Part shown: one piece after another, positions 31,514-40,252 of the stretch
How the letters are laid out: every line of letters begins with the position of its first letter
How positions within the stretch are numbered: position 1 is the first letter of the stretch
NCBI GenBank assembly: GCA_965116565.1
Contig: OZ220699.1
Location: 3,534,001 to 3,598,000, forward strand
Length of the DNA: 64,000 nt
Origin: Bin87 sp965116565
GTDB lineage: Bacteria > Chloroflexota > Dehalococcoidia > Lucifugimonadales > UBA3495
Direction of reading: 5' to 3'
The notes under the pieces: generated by a model
Seen by the model: only the letters and a program-made list of their open reading frames with translations
Database searches by the model: none
What the model was told of the DNA's origin: nothing
Position numbers and translations under genes: made by a program

Positions 31514-32608
31514 TCACGGTTGGCGGGCGACGGCGACGATGTGGTACATGTGGCGGTAGAGTTGGAACGCGCCGCGCAGCATTGATCCGAGGTCGGTTTC
31601 GGCGTCGGGGCGGACGTGGCGGAAGATGTCGGTCTCGGTGTAGTACACCGGCACATCGGGTCGTTGCTGCTGAAGCGCCTGTACCATGCGACGGGACTCG
31701 CCGACGGGGATCAGCGGGTCGCCCTGGTCGTGCATGACGCGCATGACGGTGTTGGGGCTCCACAGATCGATGTGGCGCGACGGTGATATGGAGTCGACCT
31801 CGGCGCGGAAGGCTTCAGGGAGTTCGGCGTAGCGAGCGCGGGCCGCGGCGATTGAATCGACGCCTTCCAGCAGGGAGCGGGCGGCGGGAGAAGAGGACTC
31901 TGAAGTGAGCATGTTGTCGTACACCTGGCGGGTGAGGCGATCGACCTCCCACGGAATGGCGTGGCCGTTGTCGATGGCGCGGCCGGCGGCGATCTGGACC
32001 AGCAGGTCGGATGTGTCGTAGTAGCCGCCGAAGGCGTTGACGAAGGCGATGTCCTCGGCGATGTGCGGATCGGCAGCGGCGACCAAAGCGAAGGACGCGC
32101 CCACGGAAAACCCGGCAAGTCCGACACGGTGGGGATCGACGAATTCCTGCCGGCGTAGGTGGTCGAAAACGGCGACGAGGTTGGCGATCTCGCCGGCGTC
32201 GACCTGGGCGCGCTCACCCATGGTTGGCGACCAATAGTACATAACGGCGAATCCGGCGCGGGCGAGGGCGTTGCCGAGGTTGATAACGTCCGGGTCGTCG
32301 GAGCCGGCGGCGTTGGCGCCGAGGAATATCACGAGTCCAGCCCGGCGTTTGCCGTCGGGGATGACGTAGATATCGCCGGTACCGGTGGAGCCGTCGGCGC
32401 GGGTGAACTCGGCGAGGATATGCTCAGGTTCGCTGGCGAGCCAGGGCTGGGGCTTGACGGGAGACGGGAGCACCTGGGCGGCGAAGGCGGCGGTGTGGAT
32501 GGCCGTCGTGGCCGGCCGGAAGAGCGCCAGAACCGCCACAATGACCACTGCGATCACCAGGGTGATTATGTAGAGGCGATAGGAGAACCGGCCCAGGAAA
32601 CGCAGCAT
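31514..32608 (-). CDS. Alpha/beta hydrolase with N-terminal membrane anchor
   Basis: A 364-residue protein. Residues about 12-32 form one hydrophobic helix (LYIITLVIAVVIVAVLALF), then an exported hydrolase domain. The nucleophile elbow is GLAGFSVGASFAL (G-x-S-x-G), the acid is probably in MHDQGDPLIPV and the His in FRHVRPDAE. This suggests a dienelactone-hydrolase-like esterase facing outwards. Substrate unknown. It ends 4 nt from the convergent Uma2 gene. Confidence 0.8.
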   Translation of the reverse strand: MLRFLGRFSYRLYIITLVIAVVIVAVLALFRPATTAIHTAAFAAQVLPSPVKPQPWLASEPEHILAEFTRADGSTGTGDIYVIPDGKRRAGLVIFLGANAAGSDDPDVINLGNALARAGFAVMYYWSPTMGERAQVDAGEIANLVAVFDHLRRQEFVDPHRVGLAGFSVGASFALVAAADPHIAEDIAFVNAFGGYYDTSDLLVQIAAGRAIDNGHAIPWEVDRLTRQVYDNMLTSESSSPAARSLLEGVDSIAAARARYAELPEAFRAEVDSISPSRHIDLWSPNTVMRVMHDQGDPLIPVGESRRMVQALQQQRPDVPVYYTETDIFRHVRPDAETDLGSMLRGAFQLYRHMYHIVAVARQP

Positions 32609-32684
32609 GATGGGGAGATATTACCATCCCCGGATGTGAACGGCAGCAATGGCAAAGCCCCGGTCCGGCTACAACCCGCAGGGG

Positions 32685-33980
32685 TCACACGCGGACGCGG
32701 CTGATCATGGCGGCGGAGATGAGGCGGGTGGCGGCCATGGCCAGGAATACGACGGGCCAGGGGCTGCCGGCCACGTCGAGGAGGACGCTGAAGATCAGCG
32801 CCTGGGCTCCGGCGTAGAGGTAGCCGTGGGCGTCGAGGACGCCGGCGCCAGTGCCGGCCATCTTGCGGCCGGAGAGGTCGACCGAGATGGTGGATATGAG
32901 GGACACACCCATGCTGATGCCACCCCATAGCATCAGAGCCGCGCCGAGCCACGCATTGGATGGCGGGGCCAAGGCGATGACCACCAACGCGGCGGCGGAG
33001 AGGAAGCAGGACGCGATGACCAGCGGGCGCCGGCGGCTGCCGAGGAGCTTGTCGGATATGAACCCGGACGCAGGGGGCGCGATCAGGTAACCCAGGGGCA
33101 GCAGGAATGTGATGAGGACGGTCTGGGTGATGTCCAAGCCGCCGGCTTCGAAGTAGTAGAGGGGCACCCACGTGGTCAGGCCGTAACGGGCGACGTTCTC
33201 CAGGCCCTTGACGTGGCAGGCGAGTTGGAAACGGCCGTTGGTGAGCAGAAGTTTATAGGGGCCGAATCCCCGGAGTTCCTCGTCGCTGACCGATTCGGGC
33301 TCGGCGGAGATCTGGTCCTCCTCGATGTATTCCGGCAGGTCCACGTCGCGGGGACGATCGCGGGTGAGGAAGTAGAAGGCGATGCCCATCACCATGATGA
33401 TGAGGGGCGGGTAGCGGAAGGCGGCGCGCCAGCCCCACTCGGCGGCGACCCAGCTGCTGAGCCACCACATGAGCAGCATCGCGCCTCCGGTCACGGTGCC
33501 GAGGATGCCCATGGCGATGCCCCGCTCGCGTCGCGGCCACCACTGGCTGATCATGCTGATGGCGGGGGACCAGCAGGCGGCGTTGACGAATCCGGCCAGG
33601 CCCCAGGGGATCGCGAAGGTGAGGGCGGAGGTACCGAATGAGGCGGCCCAGTTGAACACGGTGGTGAATATGGCGCCCAGCATCACCCAGAGGCGCAGGC
33701 CGTAGGCCTCGGACATTCGTCCATGCACCAGATCGCCGAGCATGAAGCCCCAGAGGAGCATGGCATTGATGATGCCGATCTCGATGTTGGTGAGGAGGAG
33801 GTCGTCCTTGATGAGGGGCGACGTGGGCCAGAAGTTGAACCGCCCGGTGTAGACGAAGAGGTAGAAGGCGCAGAATGCAATGAGGACCTGCCATTTCCAC
33901 CGGTGGTAGCGGGGAGGCAGGTCGTTATAGGCGACGGGGGCACCTGGGCGCGTTGCGCCGGATTGTTGGGCGGCGGCCAT
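32685..33980 (-). CDS. MFS transporter of the OPA (organophosphate:phosphate antiporter) type
   Basis: About 431 residues from ATG 33980. The upstream extension to 34004 overlaps repeat DNA. A 12-helix carrier: RWKWQVLIAFCAFYLFVYTG and RFNFWPTSPLIKDDL resemble the GlpT/UhpT N-terminus, and WSPAISMISQWWPRRERG the central loop of that group. It should exchange an anionic organic compound for phosphate or move a related anion; the substrate cannot be read. It is transcribed away from the VOC gene at 34120 but in the same direction. Confidence 0.8.
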   Translation of the reverse strand: MAAAQQSGATRPGAPVAYNDLPPRYHRWKWQVLIAFCAFYLFVYTGRFNFWPTSPLIKDDLLLTNIEIGIINAMLLWGFMLGDLVHGRMSEAYGLRLWVMLGAIFTTVFNWAASFGTSALTFAIPWGLAGFVNAACWSPAISMISQWWPRRERGIAMGILGTVTGGAMLLMWWLSSWVAAEWGWRAAFRYPPLIIMVMGIAFYFLTRDRPRDVDLPEYIEEDQISAEPESVSDEELRGFGPYKLLLTNGRFQLACHVKGLENVARYGLTTWVPLYYFEAGGLDITQTVLITFLLPLGYLIAPPASGFISDKLLGSRRRPLVIASCFLSAAALVVIALAPPSNAWLGAALMLWGGISMGVSLISTISVDLSGRKMAGTGAGVLDAHGYLYAGAQALIFSVLLDVAGSPWPVVFLAMAATRLISAAMISRVRV

Positions 33981-33996
33981 TGATCCTGTGAGGTTC

Positions 33997-34055
33997 ACCC
34001 TCACCCCAAGCCTCTCCCGTCAAAGACGGATGTGCCACCCATCAAGGGAGAGGGA
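33997..34055. repeat. Dispersed repeat (CCCTCACCC...AAGGGAGAGGG family)
   Basis: Begins CACCCTCACCCCAAGCCTCT and closes with CATCAAGGGAGAGGGAG, like the element at 30164. It lies between two minus-strand genes and would form an imperfect hairpin in their RNA. Confidence 0.65.
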
Positions 34056-34119
34056 GCAAATAGGAAGCCGCCGCCGCGGTGGGAAACCGGCGACGGCGGC
34101 ACGGTGCGCATGGGTCGGG

Positions 34120-34599
34120 TTAGCGCTTGGTGAACAGAAGCTCCTTGGCCTCGCCCAGCAGGTCTTCGTCGGAGCGGCTGAGGTCGAGAGGGTCGCCGTG
34201 GGGCTGAGGCACCGGGAATCCGGTCTTGTAGTAGAGCTCGACGCGGTTGCCCTCCGGGTCGAAGAAGTACATGCCGAAGGCGTTGCCGTGGCTGACGATC
34301 CGGTCGATGGTGAGATTCTCCGCATCGATCCGCTCTTTGAAGTCGCGCATATCCTGGATAGTCGGGACGTGGAAGGAGATCTGCTGGATGACCTTGGCGT
34401 CGTCGGAGGTGACGCGGCCCTCCATGAGCACGAACTCGTGGTGCTCGCCGACGGGGTCGGAGCTGAGGAACACCATGCGGCGCTGCTCGAGGTCTTCGTC
34501 CGCGATCTGCAGCCCGAGGACGCGGGTGTAGAAATCGCGCATATGCATGAGGTCGGTGGCGTAGATGCCAACGTGACCAAGTCCGCCGATCTGGGCCAT
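34120..34599 (-). CDS. VOC-family (glyoxalase/dioxygenase fold) protein
   Basis: A 159-residue protein; the start at 34599 is fixed by a perfect AAAGGAGG site. It opens GLGHVGIYATDLMHMRDFY, containing the first metal-site His, and has the second paired half with HHEFVLMEG, ISFHVPTIQDM and MYFFDPEGNRVELYYKTG, where the final Glu is the usual ligand. Such proteins are metal-dependent dioxygenases, isomerases or glyoxalases. The pattern fits extradiol-dioxygenase-like members. Substrate unknown. Confidence 0.85.
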   Translation of the reverse strand: MAQIGGLGHVGIYATDLMHMRDFYTRVLGLQIADEDLEQRRMVFLSSDPVGEHHEFVLMEGRVTSDDAKVIQQISFHVPTIQDMRDFKERIDAENLTIDRIVSHGNAFGMYFFDPEGNRVELYYKTGFPVPQPHGDPLDLSRSDEDLLGEAKELLFTKR

Positions 34600-34715
34600 G
34601 GGATGCCTCCTTTCTGGTAGCAATCAGGACTAAATGTGAGGGCAACGTTAGTAGAGTATCGGGGCGATGTCAAGGTGGATTGGACCGGCCGTCGCCCTGC
34701 CGCGCTCAGCCCTGT

Positions 34716-34745
34716 TTGACCGGATTGTGGGGGGATGCCTATAAT
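34716..34745 (+). promoter_or_regulatory. Promoter giving a probably leaderless MFS mRNA
   Basis: TTGACC (34716-34721), 18 nt, TATAAT (34740-34745). The GTG start of the next gene is at 34754, only 8 nt beyond the -10 box, so the transcript would begin at or within 2-3 nt of the start codon. Confidence 0.7.
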
Positions 34746-34753
34746 CTTTCGAC

Positions 34754-36097
34754 GTGACAGATACAACGGACGACGCAGCGCGGCGACGCCCTCGCATCTT
34801 CTACGGATGGTGGGTGGTCGTCGTTTCCTCTTTTGTGGGGATGTTCGGGAACGGCTCGATTTCGCAGGGGTTCCCGCGCTTTTTCACGCCGATACAGACC
34901 GACCTGGGCTTGACGTCGGCGCAGATGTCGCTGGTGTTCAGCCTGGCCAGGGCGGAGGGCAGCGCCGGCGGACCGCTGATCGGCTGGGCGGTGGACCGCT
35001 TCGGGGCGCGGCCGATGGTGTTGGGGGGCGGGTTGATGGTGGGGATAGGCACGATACTGCTGTCGAGGGCGGACAGTTACTGGGAACTGCTAATACTGTT
35101 CTCGGGCATTGTGTCGATGGGCAAGAGCGCAGGCTTCGGGCAGACGCTGATGGCCGCGGTGAACCAGTGGTTCATACGGAGGCGGTCGGTGGCGATGTCC
35201 ACGCTGATGACGGCGTTTGCGGGCGGCGGGGCATTTGTGGTGCTGCTGCTGAACCTGGGCATCCAGCAGTTGGGTTGGCGGGACACGCTGCTGTGGACGG
35301 GGGTTTTCATTCTCGCGATGACCATTCCGGCGTCGCTGTTCATCCGGAGCAGGCCGGAGGATATGGGGCTGCTGCCGGACGGCGACACGCCGGATGACGA
35401 TAGCGCGGGCGGTGCGGCACGACGGAGGGCCGCAGCCAGCGAAGGGTTCACGTTCAGGCAGGCGATAGCAACCCGCACGTACTGGTTCATCATGGTGGGG
35501 GCCATCCTGAGGGTGTCGGTCACCAACGGGATGCTGGTGCACGTGTTCCCGATCATGGAATTGCGCGGGTTGTCGGCGAACGAGGCTTCGGCGTGGGTGG
35601 CGGCGATGTTCTTCCTGGGAATACCGCTGCGGTTCATCATGGGCGTCACGTCGGACAAGTTCCGGGGCAACGTTCTGCTGGCGGTGGGCATGGCCATCGG
35701 GGCGGTGGGCATGGGCGGGCTGTGGATAGGGCCGGGCATATCGGGGTTGCTGATGTTCGTGGTGGGCATCGCGATCGTAGAGGGAATCACGTCGGTGAAC
35801 TGGCTGATGCTGAGCGACTACTACGGCAGGGCGCGGTTTGCCACGTTGATGGGGTTCATGAGCCTGTTCATGAACGTTGGGATGTTCATATCGCCCTATG
35901 CGTCGGGAATGGTCAAGGACGCGGTGGGGGACTACTACTGGGTGCTGGCAGTGTTCACGCCGCTGTACCTGGTGAGCGCGCTGGCTTTCCTGTTCGCGAC
36001 CAGGCCGAATCCGCCGGCGAGTTCGAGGCGTCGGTGGATAGGAACCGAAACGACGGGATCGCCGCAACCGGCGGCCACCAGCGGAGACGGCAACTAG
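34754..36097 (+). CDS. MFS transporter (OFA/monocarboxylate-like)
   Basis: A 447-residue 12-helix carrier starting at GTG 34754. FYGWWVVVVSSFVGMFGNG and the long first loop match the oxalate/formate and monocarboxylate-type MFS group. GWAVDRFGARPMVLGGG is motif A, and MGVTSDKFRGN its counterpart in the second half. It probably imports or exports a small carboxylate by proton symport; this is inference. The gene appears to be expressed from a leaderless transcript. Confidence 0.82.
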   Translation: MTDTTDDAARRRPRIFYGWWVVVVSSFVGMFGNGSISQGFPRFFTPIQTDLGLTSAQMSLVFSLARAEGSAGGPLIGWAVDRFGARPMVLGGGLMVGIGTILLSRADSYWELLILFSGIVSMGKSAGFGQTLMAAVNQWFIRRRSVAMSTLMTAFAGGGAFVVLLLNLGIQQLGWRDTLLWTGVFILAMTIPASLFIRSRPEDMGLLPDGDTPDDDSAGGAARRRAAASEGFTFRQAIATRTYWFIMVGAILRVSVTNGMLVHVFPIMELRGLSANEASAWVAAMFFLGIPLRFIMGVTSDKFRGNVLLAVGMAIGAVGMGGLWIGPGISGLLMFVVGIAIVEGITSVNWLMLSDYYGRARFATLMGFMSLFMNVGMFISPYASGMVKDAVGDYYWVLAVFTPLYLVSALAFLFATRPNPPASSRRRWIGTETTGSPQPAATSGDGN

Positions 36098-36136
36098 ACG
36101 CTGAGTGCGACTGCCGGCGGGGCGGGGTTTGGTATC

Positions 36137-36399
36137 ATGGGGGCGTTGCGGTCGAGGCATCAGCGGACGCTGGAGCGGATATTCTCGAGGCCGACGCCGT
36201 CGGATATCAGATGGTCGGAAGTGGTCTCTCCGATGCGGGCGTTGGACGTTGAAATTTCGGAACGGGCCGGTTCGCGGGTATTGTTCAGGAAAGACACGGT
36301 ACGGGTGATCTTGCACCGCCCGCACCCGGGTCCCAATCTGCGCCCATCTCCGTAACCAGGGCGGCCGAGTTTCTTACAGAGATTGGAGCAACGCCATGA
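36137..36399 (+). pseudogene. HicA-family toxin gene with a one-base frameshift
   Basis: From ATG 36137 the product matches HicA: QRTLERIFSRPTPSDIRW, then ISERAGSRVLFRK and VILHRPHPGPNLR. It then runs to a premature TAA at 36353. In the adjacent frame the family's C-terminus continues as ISVTRAAEFLTEIGATP and ends in a TGA that overlaps the HicB start (36396-36399). Restoring one C in the run at 36343-36345 would rebuild the gene. It is either a decaying toxin, a phase-variable site or a base-calling error. Confidence 0.7.
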
Positions 36400-36650
36400 T
36401 GACGATGGAATACAAAGGATACCTGGCAGAATGCGAGTACGACTCAGAAGCAGAGCTGTACTGCGGGTCGGTCATCAACACCGAACCGTACTCCATCGTA
36501 ATGTTCGAGTTGCCAGAAGGGTACGATGCGTATCGGGAGTTTCAGATATCGGTTGACTTGTACCTGGAATCGTGCGTCGAGGACGGTGTAGAACCACTGC
36601 CGCCGCTGCCGTACGCAGGCAAACACCAGGATGACGCTTTAGCCGTATAG
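36396..36650 (+). CDS. HicB-family antitoxin, short form
   Basis: An 84-residue protein. MEYKGYLAECEYDSEAELY and GSVINTEPY are the HicB partial-RNase-H-like fold signature, and FQISVDLYLESCVEDGVEPL is its closing helix. Typical HicB proteins of this type continue with a DNA-binding ribbon-helix-helix domain, but here the protein ends in a short tail, so the DNA-binding part is missing. ATG 36396 overlaps the original HicA stop, showing an ancestral hicA-hicB operon. Confidence 0.8.
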   Translation: MMTMEYKGYLAECEYDSEAELYCGSVINTEPYSIVMFELPEGYDAYREFQISVDLYLESCVEDGVEPLPPLPYAGKHQDDALAV

Positions 36651-36692
36651 CGACGTCGCTCAATCCTTGCGTAAATTTGGAGTCGATCCGTG

Positions 36693-37541
36693 ATGGCAAA
36701 CACTATGGAATACAAGGGCTATGTCGCCGCGGTGGCATATGACGACGCTGCGCAAGCCCTGTTTGGAACCGTGGTCAACGGCCATCCCGGTTTCTTCGCA
36801 ATGTTTGAAGCCGCTGATGTTCGACAACTGCGCGAAGAGTTTGAGACATCCATCGACGAATATCTGAGTTGTTGCGAGGAAGAGAATACGGAGCCATCCA
36901 AACCCTTTTACGGGAAGCTGCAAAGCCCCGCCGCCGAGCTCAACGCGGACATCATGGACGCGCAGCCGGTGGTGCTGGTGGGAGAGCACGTGCGGCTGGA
37001 ACCGATTGGGCAGCAGCACGCGTGGGACCTTTACGGGGTAGGGCAGGATGAATCGATCTGGCGTTATCTGCCGCGCCCGGCTTTCACAGACCTGGACGAT
37101 GCGCGCTCCTGGATCGACAGTCGCGTGGCGCGAGATGCCAACGCGACCGTCATCCAGTTTGCGGTGATACACGGCGAGGAAGAGCGGGCCATCGGATCCA
37201 CGGGTTACCTGGACATCGACCGCCACAACCGGGCGCTGGAGATCGGTATGACGTGGTACGGCGTGGACTACCAGCGCACGGGGGTGAACACGGAGTGCAA
37301 GTACCTGATGCTGCGGCATGCCTTCGAGGACCTGGGGGCGTTGCGGGTGTGCCTGAAGACGGATCACCGCAACGAGCGGTCGCAGCGAGCCATTGAGCGC
37401 ATCGGGGCGGTACCGGAGGGAACGTGGCGGAACCACCGCATCGCGTGGGACGGAGCGAACCGGCACTCGGTTTTCTACAGCATCATTGACAGCGAGTGGC
37501 CGGGGGTGAAGGAGCGACTGGAGACGATGCTGGCGCGGTAG
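36693..37541 (+). CDS. HicB antitoxin domain fused to a GNAT acetyltransferase
   Basis: One uninterrupted frame of 282 residues (GTG 36690 is an alternative start; GGAG at 36679). Residues 5-75 are HicB-like: MEYKGYVAAVAYDDAAQALF, ETSIDEYLSCCEEENTEP and GKL, where the DNA-binding domain of a normal HicB would begin. Instead, from about residue 88 (MDAQPVVLVGEHVRLEPI) a complete RimJ/RimL-type GNAT follows, with WYGVDYQRTGVNTECKYL as the acetyl-CoA loop and RNERSQRAIERIGA near the end. The GNAT part is a clear paralogue of the next gene, which lacks the HicB part. Confidence 0.85.
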   Translation: MANTMEYKGYVAAVAYDDAAQALFGTVVNGHPGFFAMFEAADVRQLREEFETSIDEYLSCCEEENTEPSKPFYGKLQSPAAELNADIMDAQPVVLVGEHVRLEPIGQQHAWDLYGVGQDESIWRYLPRPAFTDLDDARSWIDSRVARDANATVIQFAVIHGEEERAIGSTGYLDIDRHNRALEIGMTWYGVDYQRTGVNTECKYLMLRHAFEDLGALRVCLKTDHRNERSQRAIERIGAVPEGTWRNHRIAWDGANRHSVFYSIIDSEWPGVKERLETMLAR

Positions 37542-37738
37542 GCGTCATGGGAGACTGCGACCTCTGTGGCGCGAGAGGCACACCAGCGAGCGAAAAATAC
37601 TGCGGGGGCTTCCGATGTCCACGGTTTCAGGGCACTTGCTTCCGCAGGAACGGCGATGCAATTTTCAATAGGTGGACTGGGATCCCTCACGTCCCATTGC
37701 GCCGGGAACCGAAAAGGAATCGACAGCGAGGCAATCAA

Positions 37739-38329
37739 ATGATGGACCCACAACCGCTAATAATCACCGGCCAGCACGTCAGGCTGGAACCGATTGGGCA
37801 GCAGCACGCGGAGAGCCTGTACGAATTCGGGCAGGAGGAGGACATCTGGCGGTACCTGACCGGGGAGCCGTTCACCAGCCTGGAGCATACGCGGGAATGG
37901 GTGAACATGTGCATGGGCCGCAACGAAACGGGGGCGCGACTGCAGTTCGCGGTGATACATCTGGGTGATGACCGGGCCATCGGGTCGACGGGGTACTCGG
38001 ACATTGACCGGCCCAACCGGGCGGTGGAGATCGGGATGACATGGTACGGAGCGCCGTACCGGCGGACGGCGGTGAACACTGAGTGCAAGTATCTGCTGAT
38101 GCGCCACGCCTTTGAGGATCATGACGCGTTGCGGGTGTGCCTCAAGGCGGACCACCGCAACGAGCGGTCGCAGCGCGCGATCGCGCGCATCGGGGGTGTG
38201 CAGGAGGGTGTCCTGAGGAACCACCGCATTGCCAAGGACGGGGTGAACCGGCACTCGGTATATTTCAGCATCATCGACAGCGAATGGCCGGACGTGAAAG
38301 CGCGGCTGGAAGGGATGATGAGACGGTAG
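37739..38329 (+). CDS. GNAT acetyltransferase (RimJ/RimL type)
   Basis: A 196-residue protein from ATG 37739; the frame is open upstream but without similarity. It is closely related to the GNAT half of the fusion just upstream: GQHVRLEPIGQQHAESLYEF, the beta-bulge segment VEIGMTWYGAPYRRTAVNTE and RNERSQRAIARIGGVQEG. It should transfer an acetyl group from acetyl-CoA to a protein N-terminus or small amine. Tandem duplication of the acetyltransferase followed by fusion of one copy to HicB is the simplest history. Confidence 0.88.
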   Translation: MMDPQPLIITGQHVRLEPIGQQHAESLYEFGQEEDIWRYLTGEPFTSLEHTREWVNMCMGRNETGARLQFAVIHLGDDRAIGSTGYSDIDRPNRAVEIGMTWYGAPYRRTAVNTECKYLLMRHAFEDHDALRVCLKADHRNERSQRAIARIGGVQEGVLRNHRIAKDGVNRHSVYFSIIDSEWPDVKARLEGMMRR

Positions 38330-38399
38330 AGAGTTTTCCGATATAGTTCGGTCAGTCCGACCTGCAATCTGTCAACGTTCTTACCCTGGAGGTCATGCC

Positions 38400-38667
38400 A
38401 TGACCACCGCCAAGAGGCTGCTTACCGCCGACGACTTTCTGGCGTTGCCCGACGACGGCAAATACTACGAACTGGTACGCGGAGAAGCAGATGTGGCTAG
38501 ATGCCGGCGTGCGGCTGGCGTTGGCCGCGCACATCGCCACGCAGGAAATTGTTTCGTACGGGGAGGACGGGAGCGTTCAGCGGTTTGGCACTGACAGCGC
38601 TTTATCCTGCGAGCCTGTACTCCCTGGGTTCACCTGCCCGGTGGGAGACTTCTTCAACTACCGGTAA
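38400..38667 (+). pseudogene. Uma2 gene with internal deletion
   Basis: The N-terminus MTTAKRLLTADDFLALPDDG with KYYELVRGE is a normal Uma2 opening. After about 29 codons the sequence jumps, out of frame, to the last 60 codons or so of the family (QMWLDAGVRL...CEPVLPGFTCPVGDFF, stop at 38665). The central nuclease core is gone. Compare the intact gene at 57008, whose middle part is QMWLDFGAQEVWYG. Confidence 0.75.
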
Positions 38668-38790
38668 CCGCGAATCGACCGGGTTTGCGCCGGGTGCGGT
38701 ATGCGGGTATGATAGCCGCCGTTCCGGGAAATGCTGACTGTCGACGCGGGTTTCAGAGCCGCGCCGGGCGCTACGCGGGACGCCGTCCTG

Positions 38791-38819
38791 CTGACAGGGC
38801 CGCTATTGGTTGCTATAAT
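38791..38819 (+). promoter_or_regulatory. Promoter of the molybdenum hydroxylase M/S genes
   Basis: CTGACA (38791-38796), 17 nt, TATAAT (38814-38819). The start codon, with its GGAGGAGG site, is 20 nt further on, so the 5' leader is very short. Confidence 0.65.
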
Positions 38820-38839
38820 CTGCGCCGGAGGAGGTGCCC

Positions 38840-39715
38840 ATGCGAGCTATTGACTACCAAGCCCCCACATCCCTGAGTGAAGCCGTGTCCATCATGGCTG
38901 CCAACGGCGACCGTGCCCAGCCCCTGGCCGGCGGCACGGACGTCCTGGTTCAATTGCGCGGAGGCCGTCGCGAGGCCGACGTGGTGGTGGACACGAAGAA
39001 GATCCCCGAGTTGAACGCGCTGAATCTGAACGACAACGGATTGCAGCTAGGCGCGGCGGTTGCGTGCTACCAGATATATCAAGATTCCGCCGTTGCCTCG
39101 GCGTATCCCGGCCTGATCGACGCTGCCGGCATGATCGGAAGCATCCAGATCCAGGGCCGCGCGACCGTAGGGGGCAACCTGTGCAACGCCGCGCCGTCGG
39201 GGGACACCATCCCGCCGGTGATCACGTTGGGCGGCGAGGCGCACATCAACGGACCCAACGGCTGGCGGACCATGCCGGCGGAAGATTTCTGCACCGGTCC
39301 GGGTCGGAACGCGCTGGAAAACGGCGAGTTGCTGGTAGCGATCCAGTTGCCGGCGCCAGCGGCGAACTCCGGTACCGCTTACCTGAGGTTCATTCCCCGG
39401 AACGAGATGGACATCGCCGTGGCGGGGGTTTCCTCCTCGGTGGTGCTGGACGCCTCCGGCCAGACCATCCAGTCGGCGCGCATCGCGCTGGCGTCCGTGG
39501 GCCCGACGCCGATCCTGGCCACCGCAGCCGGCGACAGCCTGGCCGGGAAAGCGATTTCCGATGACGCCATCGCCGAAGCGGGCCGTCTGGCCAGCGAAGC
39601 CGCCACACCCATCACCGACATGCGCGGCACCATCCGCCAGCGTCATCACCTGGTGGACGTGCTGACCCGCCGCACCCTGAATATTGCCATCCGGCGCGCC
39701 CGAGGGGAGGAATAA
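38840..39715 (+). CDS. Molybdenum hydroxylase, FAD-binding medium subunit
   Basis: A 291-residue protein from ATG 38840 behind GGAGGAGG. RAIDYQAPTSLSEAVSIM and PLAGGTDVLVQLRGG form the first FAD-binding segment, and ATVGGNLCNAAPSGDTIP the second, both standard for CoxM/XdhB-type subunits. It passes electrons between the iron-sulfur subunit and FAD. The small subunit gene follows with a 1-nt gap. The family includes CO, xanthine, nicotinate and aromatic-CoA oxidising enzymes; the substrate is undetermined. Confidence 0.93.
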   Translation: MRAIDYQAPTSLSEAVSIMAANGDRAQPLAGGTDVLVQLRGGRREADVVVDTKKIPELNALNLNDNGLQLGAAVACYQIYQDSAVASAYPGLIDAAGMIGSIQIQGRATVGGNLCNAAPSGDTIPPVITLGGEAHINGPNGWRTMPAEDFCTGPGRNALENGELLVAIQLPAPAANSGTAYLRFIPRNEMDIAVAGVSSSVVLDASGQTIQSARIALASVGPTPILATAAGDSLAGKAISDDAIAEAGRLASEAATPITDMRGTIRQRHHLVDVLTRRTLNIAIRRARGEE

Positions 39716-39716
39716 T

Positions 39717-40196
39717 ATGCCCGGACTTGTCCACGTAACGACTACCATCAACGGCAACCAGACCGACTTTCTGTGTGAGCCGCGCCAAAGCCTGCTGGAG
39801 TGCCTGCGCGACGTCGTCGGCATGACCGGCTCCAAAGAGGGCTGCAACGACGGCAACTGCGGAGCCTGCACGGTGAACATGGACGGGCGCATTGTGTGTT
39901 CGTGCCTGGTGCTGGGCGTTGAGGCCCAGGGCGCCGAGGTCAACACCATTGAGGGCGTAGCGTCTGCCGAGGGGCTGCACCCCATCCAGCAAGCATTTCT
40001 GGAGAACGCCGCCCTGCAGTGCGGCATCTGCACGCCCGGCTTCATCGTGGCCTCCAAGGCCCTATTGGACGCCGAGCCCGACGCCGACGAGGCGCGGATT
40101 CGCCACTGGCTGGCCGGCAACCTGTGCCGCTGCACCGGCTACGACAAGATCGTTCGCGCGGTGCTGGACGCGGGAGACCGGATGCGGGCGGGATAG
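39717..40196 (+). CDS. Molybdenum hydroxylase, 2Fe-2S small subunit
   Basis: A 159-residue protein. The plant-type cluster Cys set is in GCNDGNCGACTVNMDG, and the second cluster in QCGICTPGFI plus LCRCTGYDKI. It transfers electrons from the Mo site to FAD. The start at 39717 has GGGGAGG upstream, almost touching the stop of the medium subunit. A terminator at 40225 ends this transcript before the large-subunit gene. Confidence 0.95.
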   Translation: MPGLVHVTTTINGNQTDFLCEPRQSLLECLRDVVGMTGSKEGCNDGNCGACTVNMDGRIVCSCLVLGVEAQGAEVNTIEGVASAEGLHPIQQAFLENAALQCGICTPGFIVASKALLDAEPDADEARIRHWLAGNLCRCTGYDKIVRAVLDAGDRMRAG

Positions 40197-40224
40197 TCCG
40201 TACCGCGCCACGCTGTTTTACCTA

Positions 40225-40252
40225 GGGGCAGCCCATATGGCTGCCCCATTTT
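40225..40252 (+). terminator. Terminator after the small subunit gene
   Basis: Perfect 9-bp stem GGGGCAGCC (40225-40233)/GGCTGCCCC (40239-40247) with a CATAT loop and ATTTTGTT after it. Confidence 0.7.
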
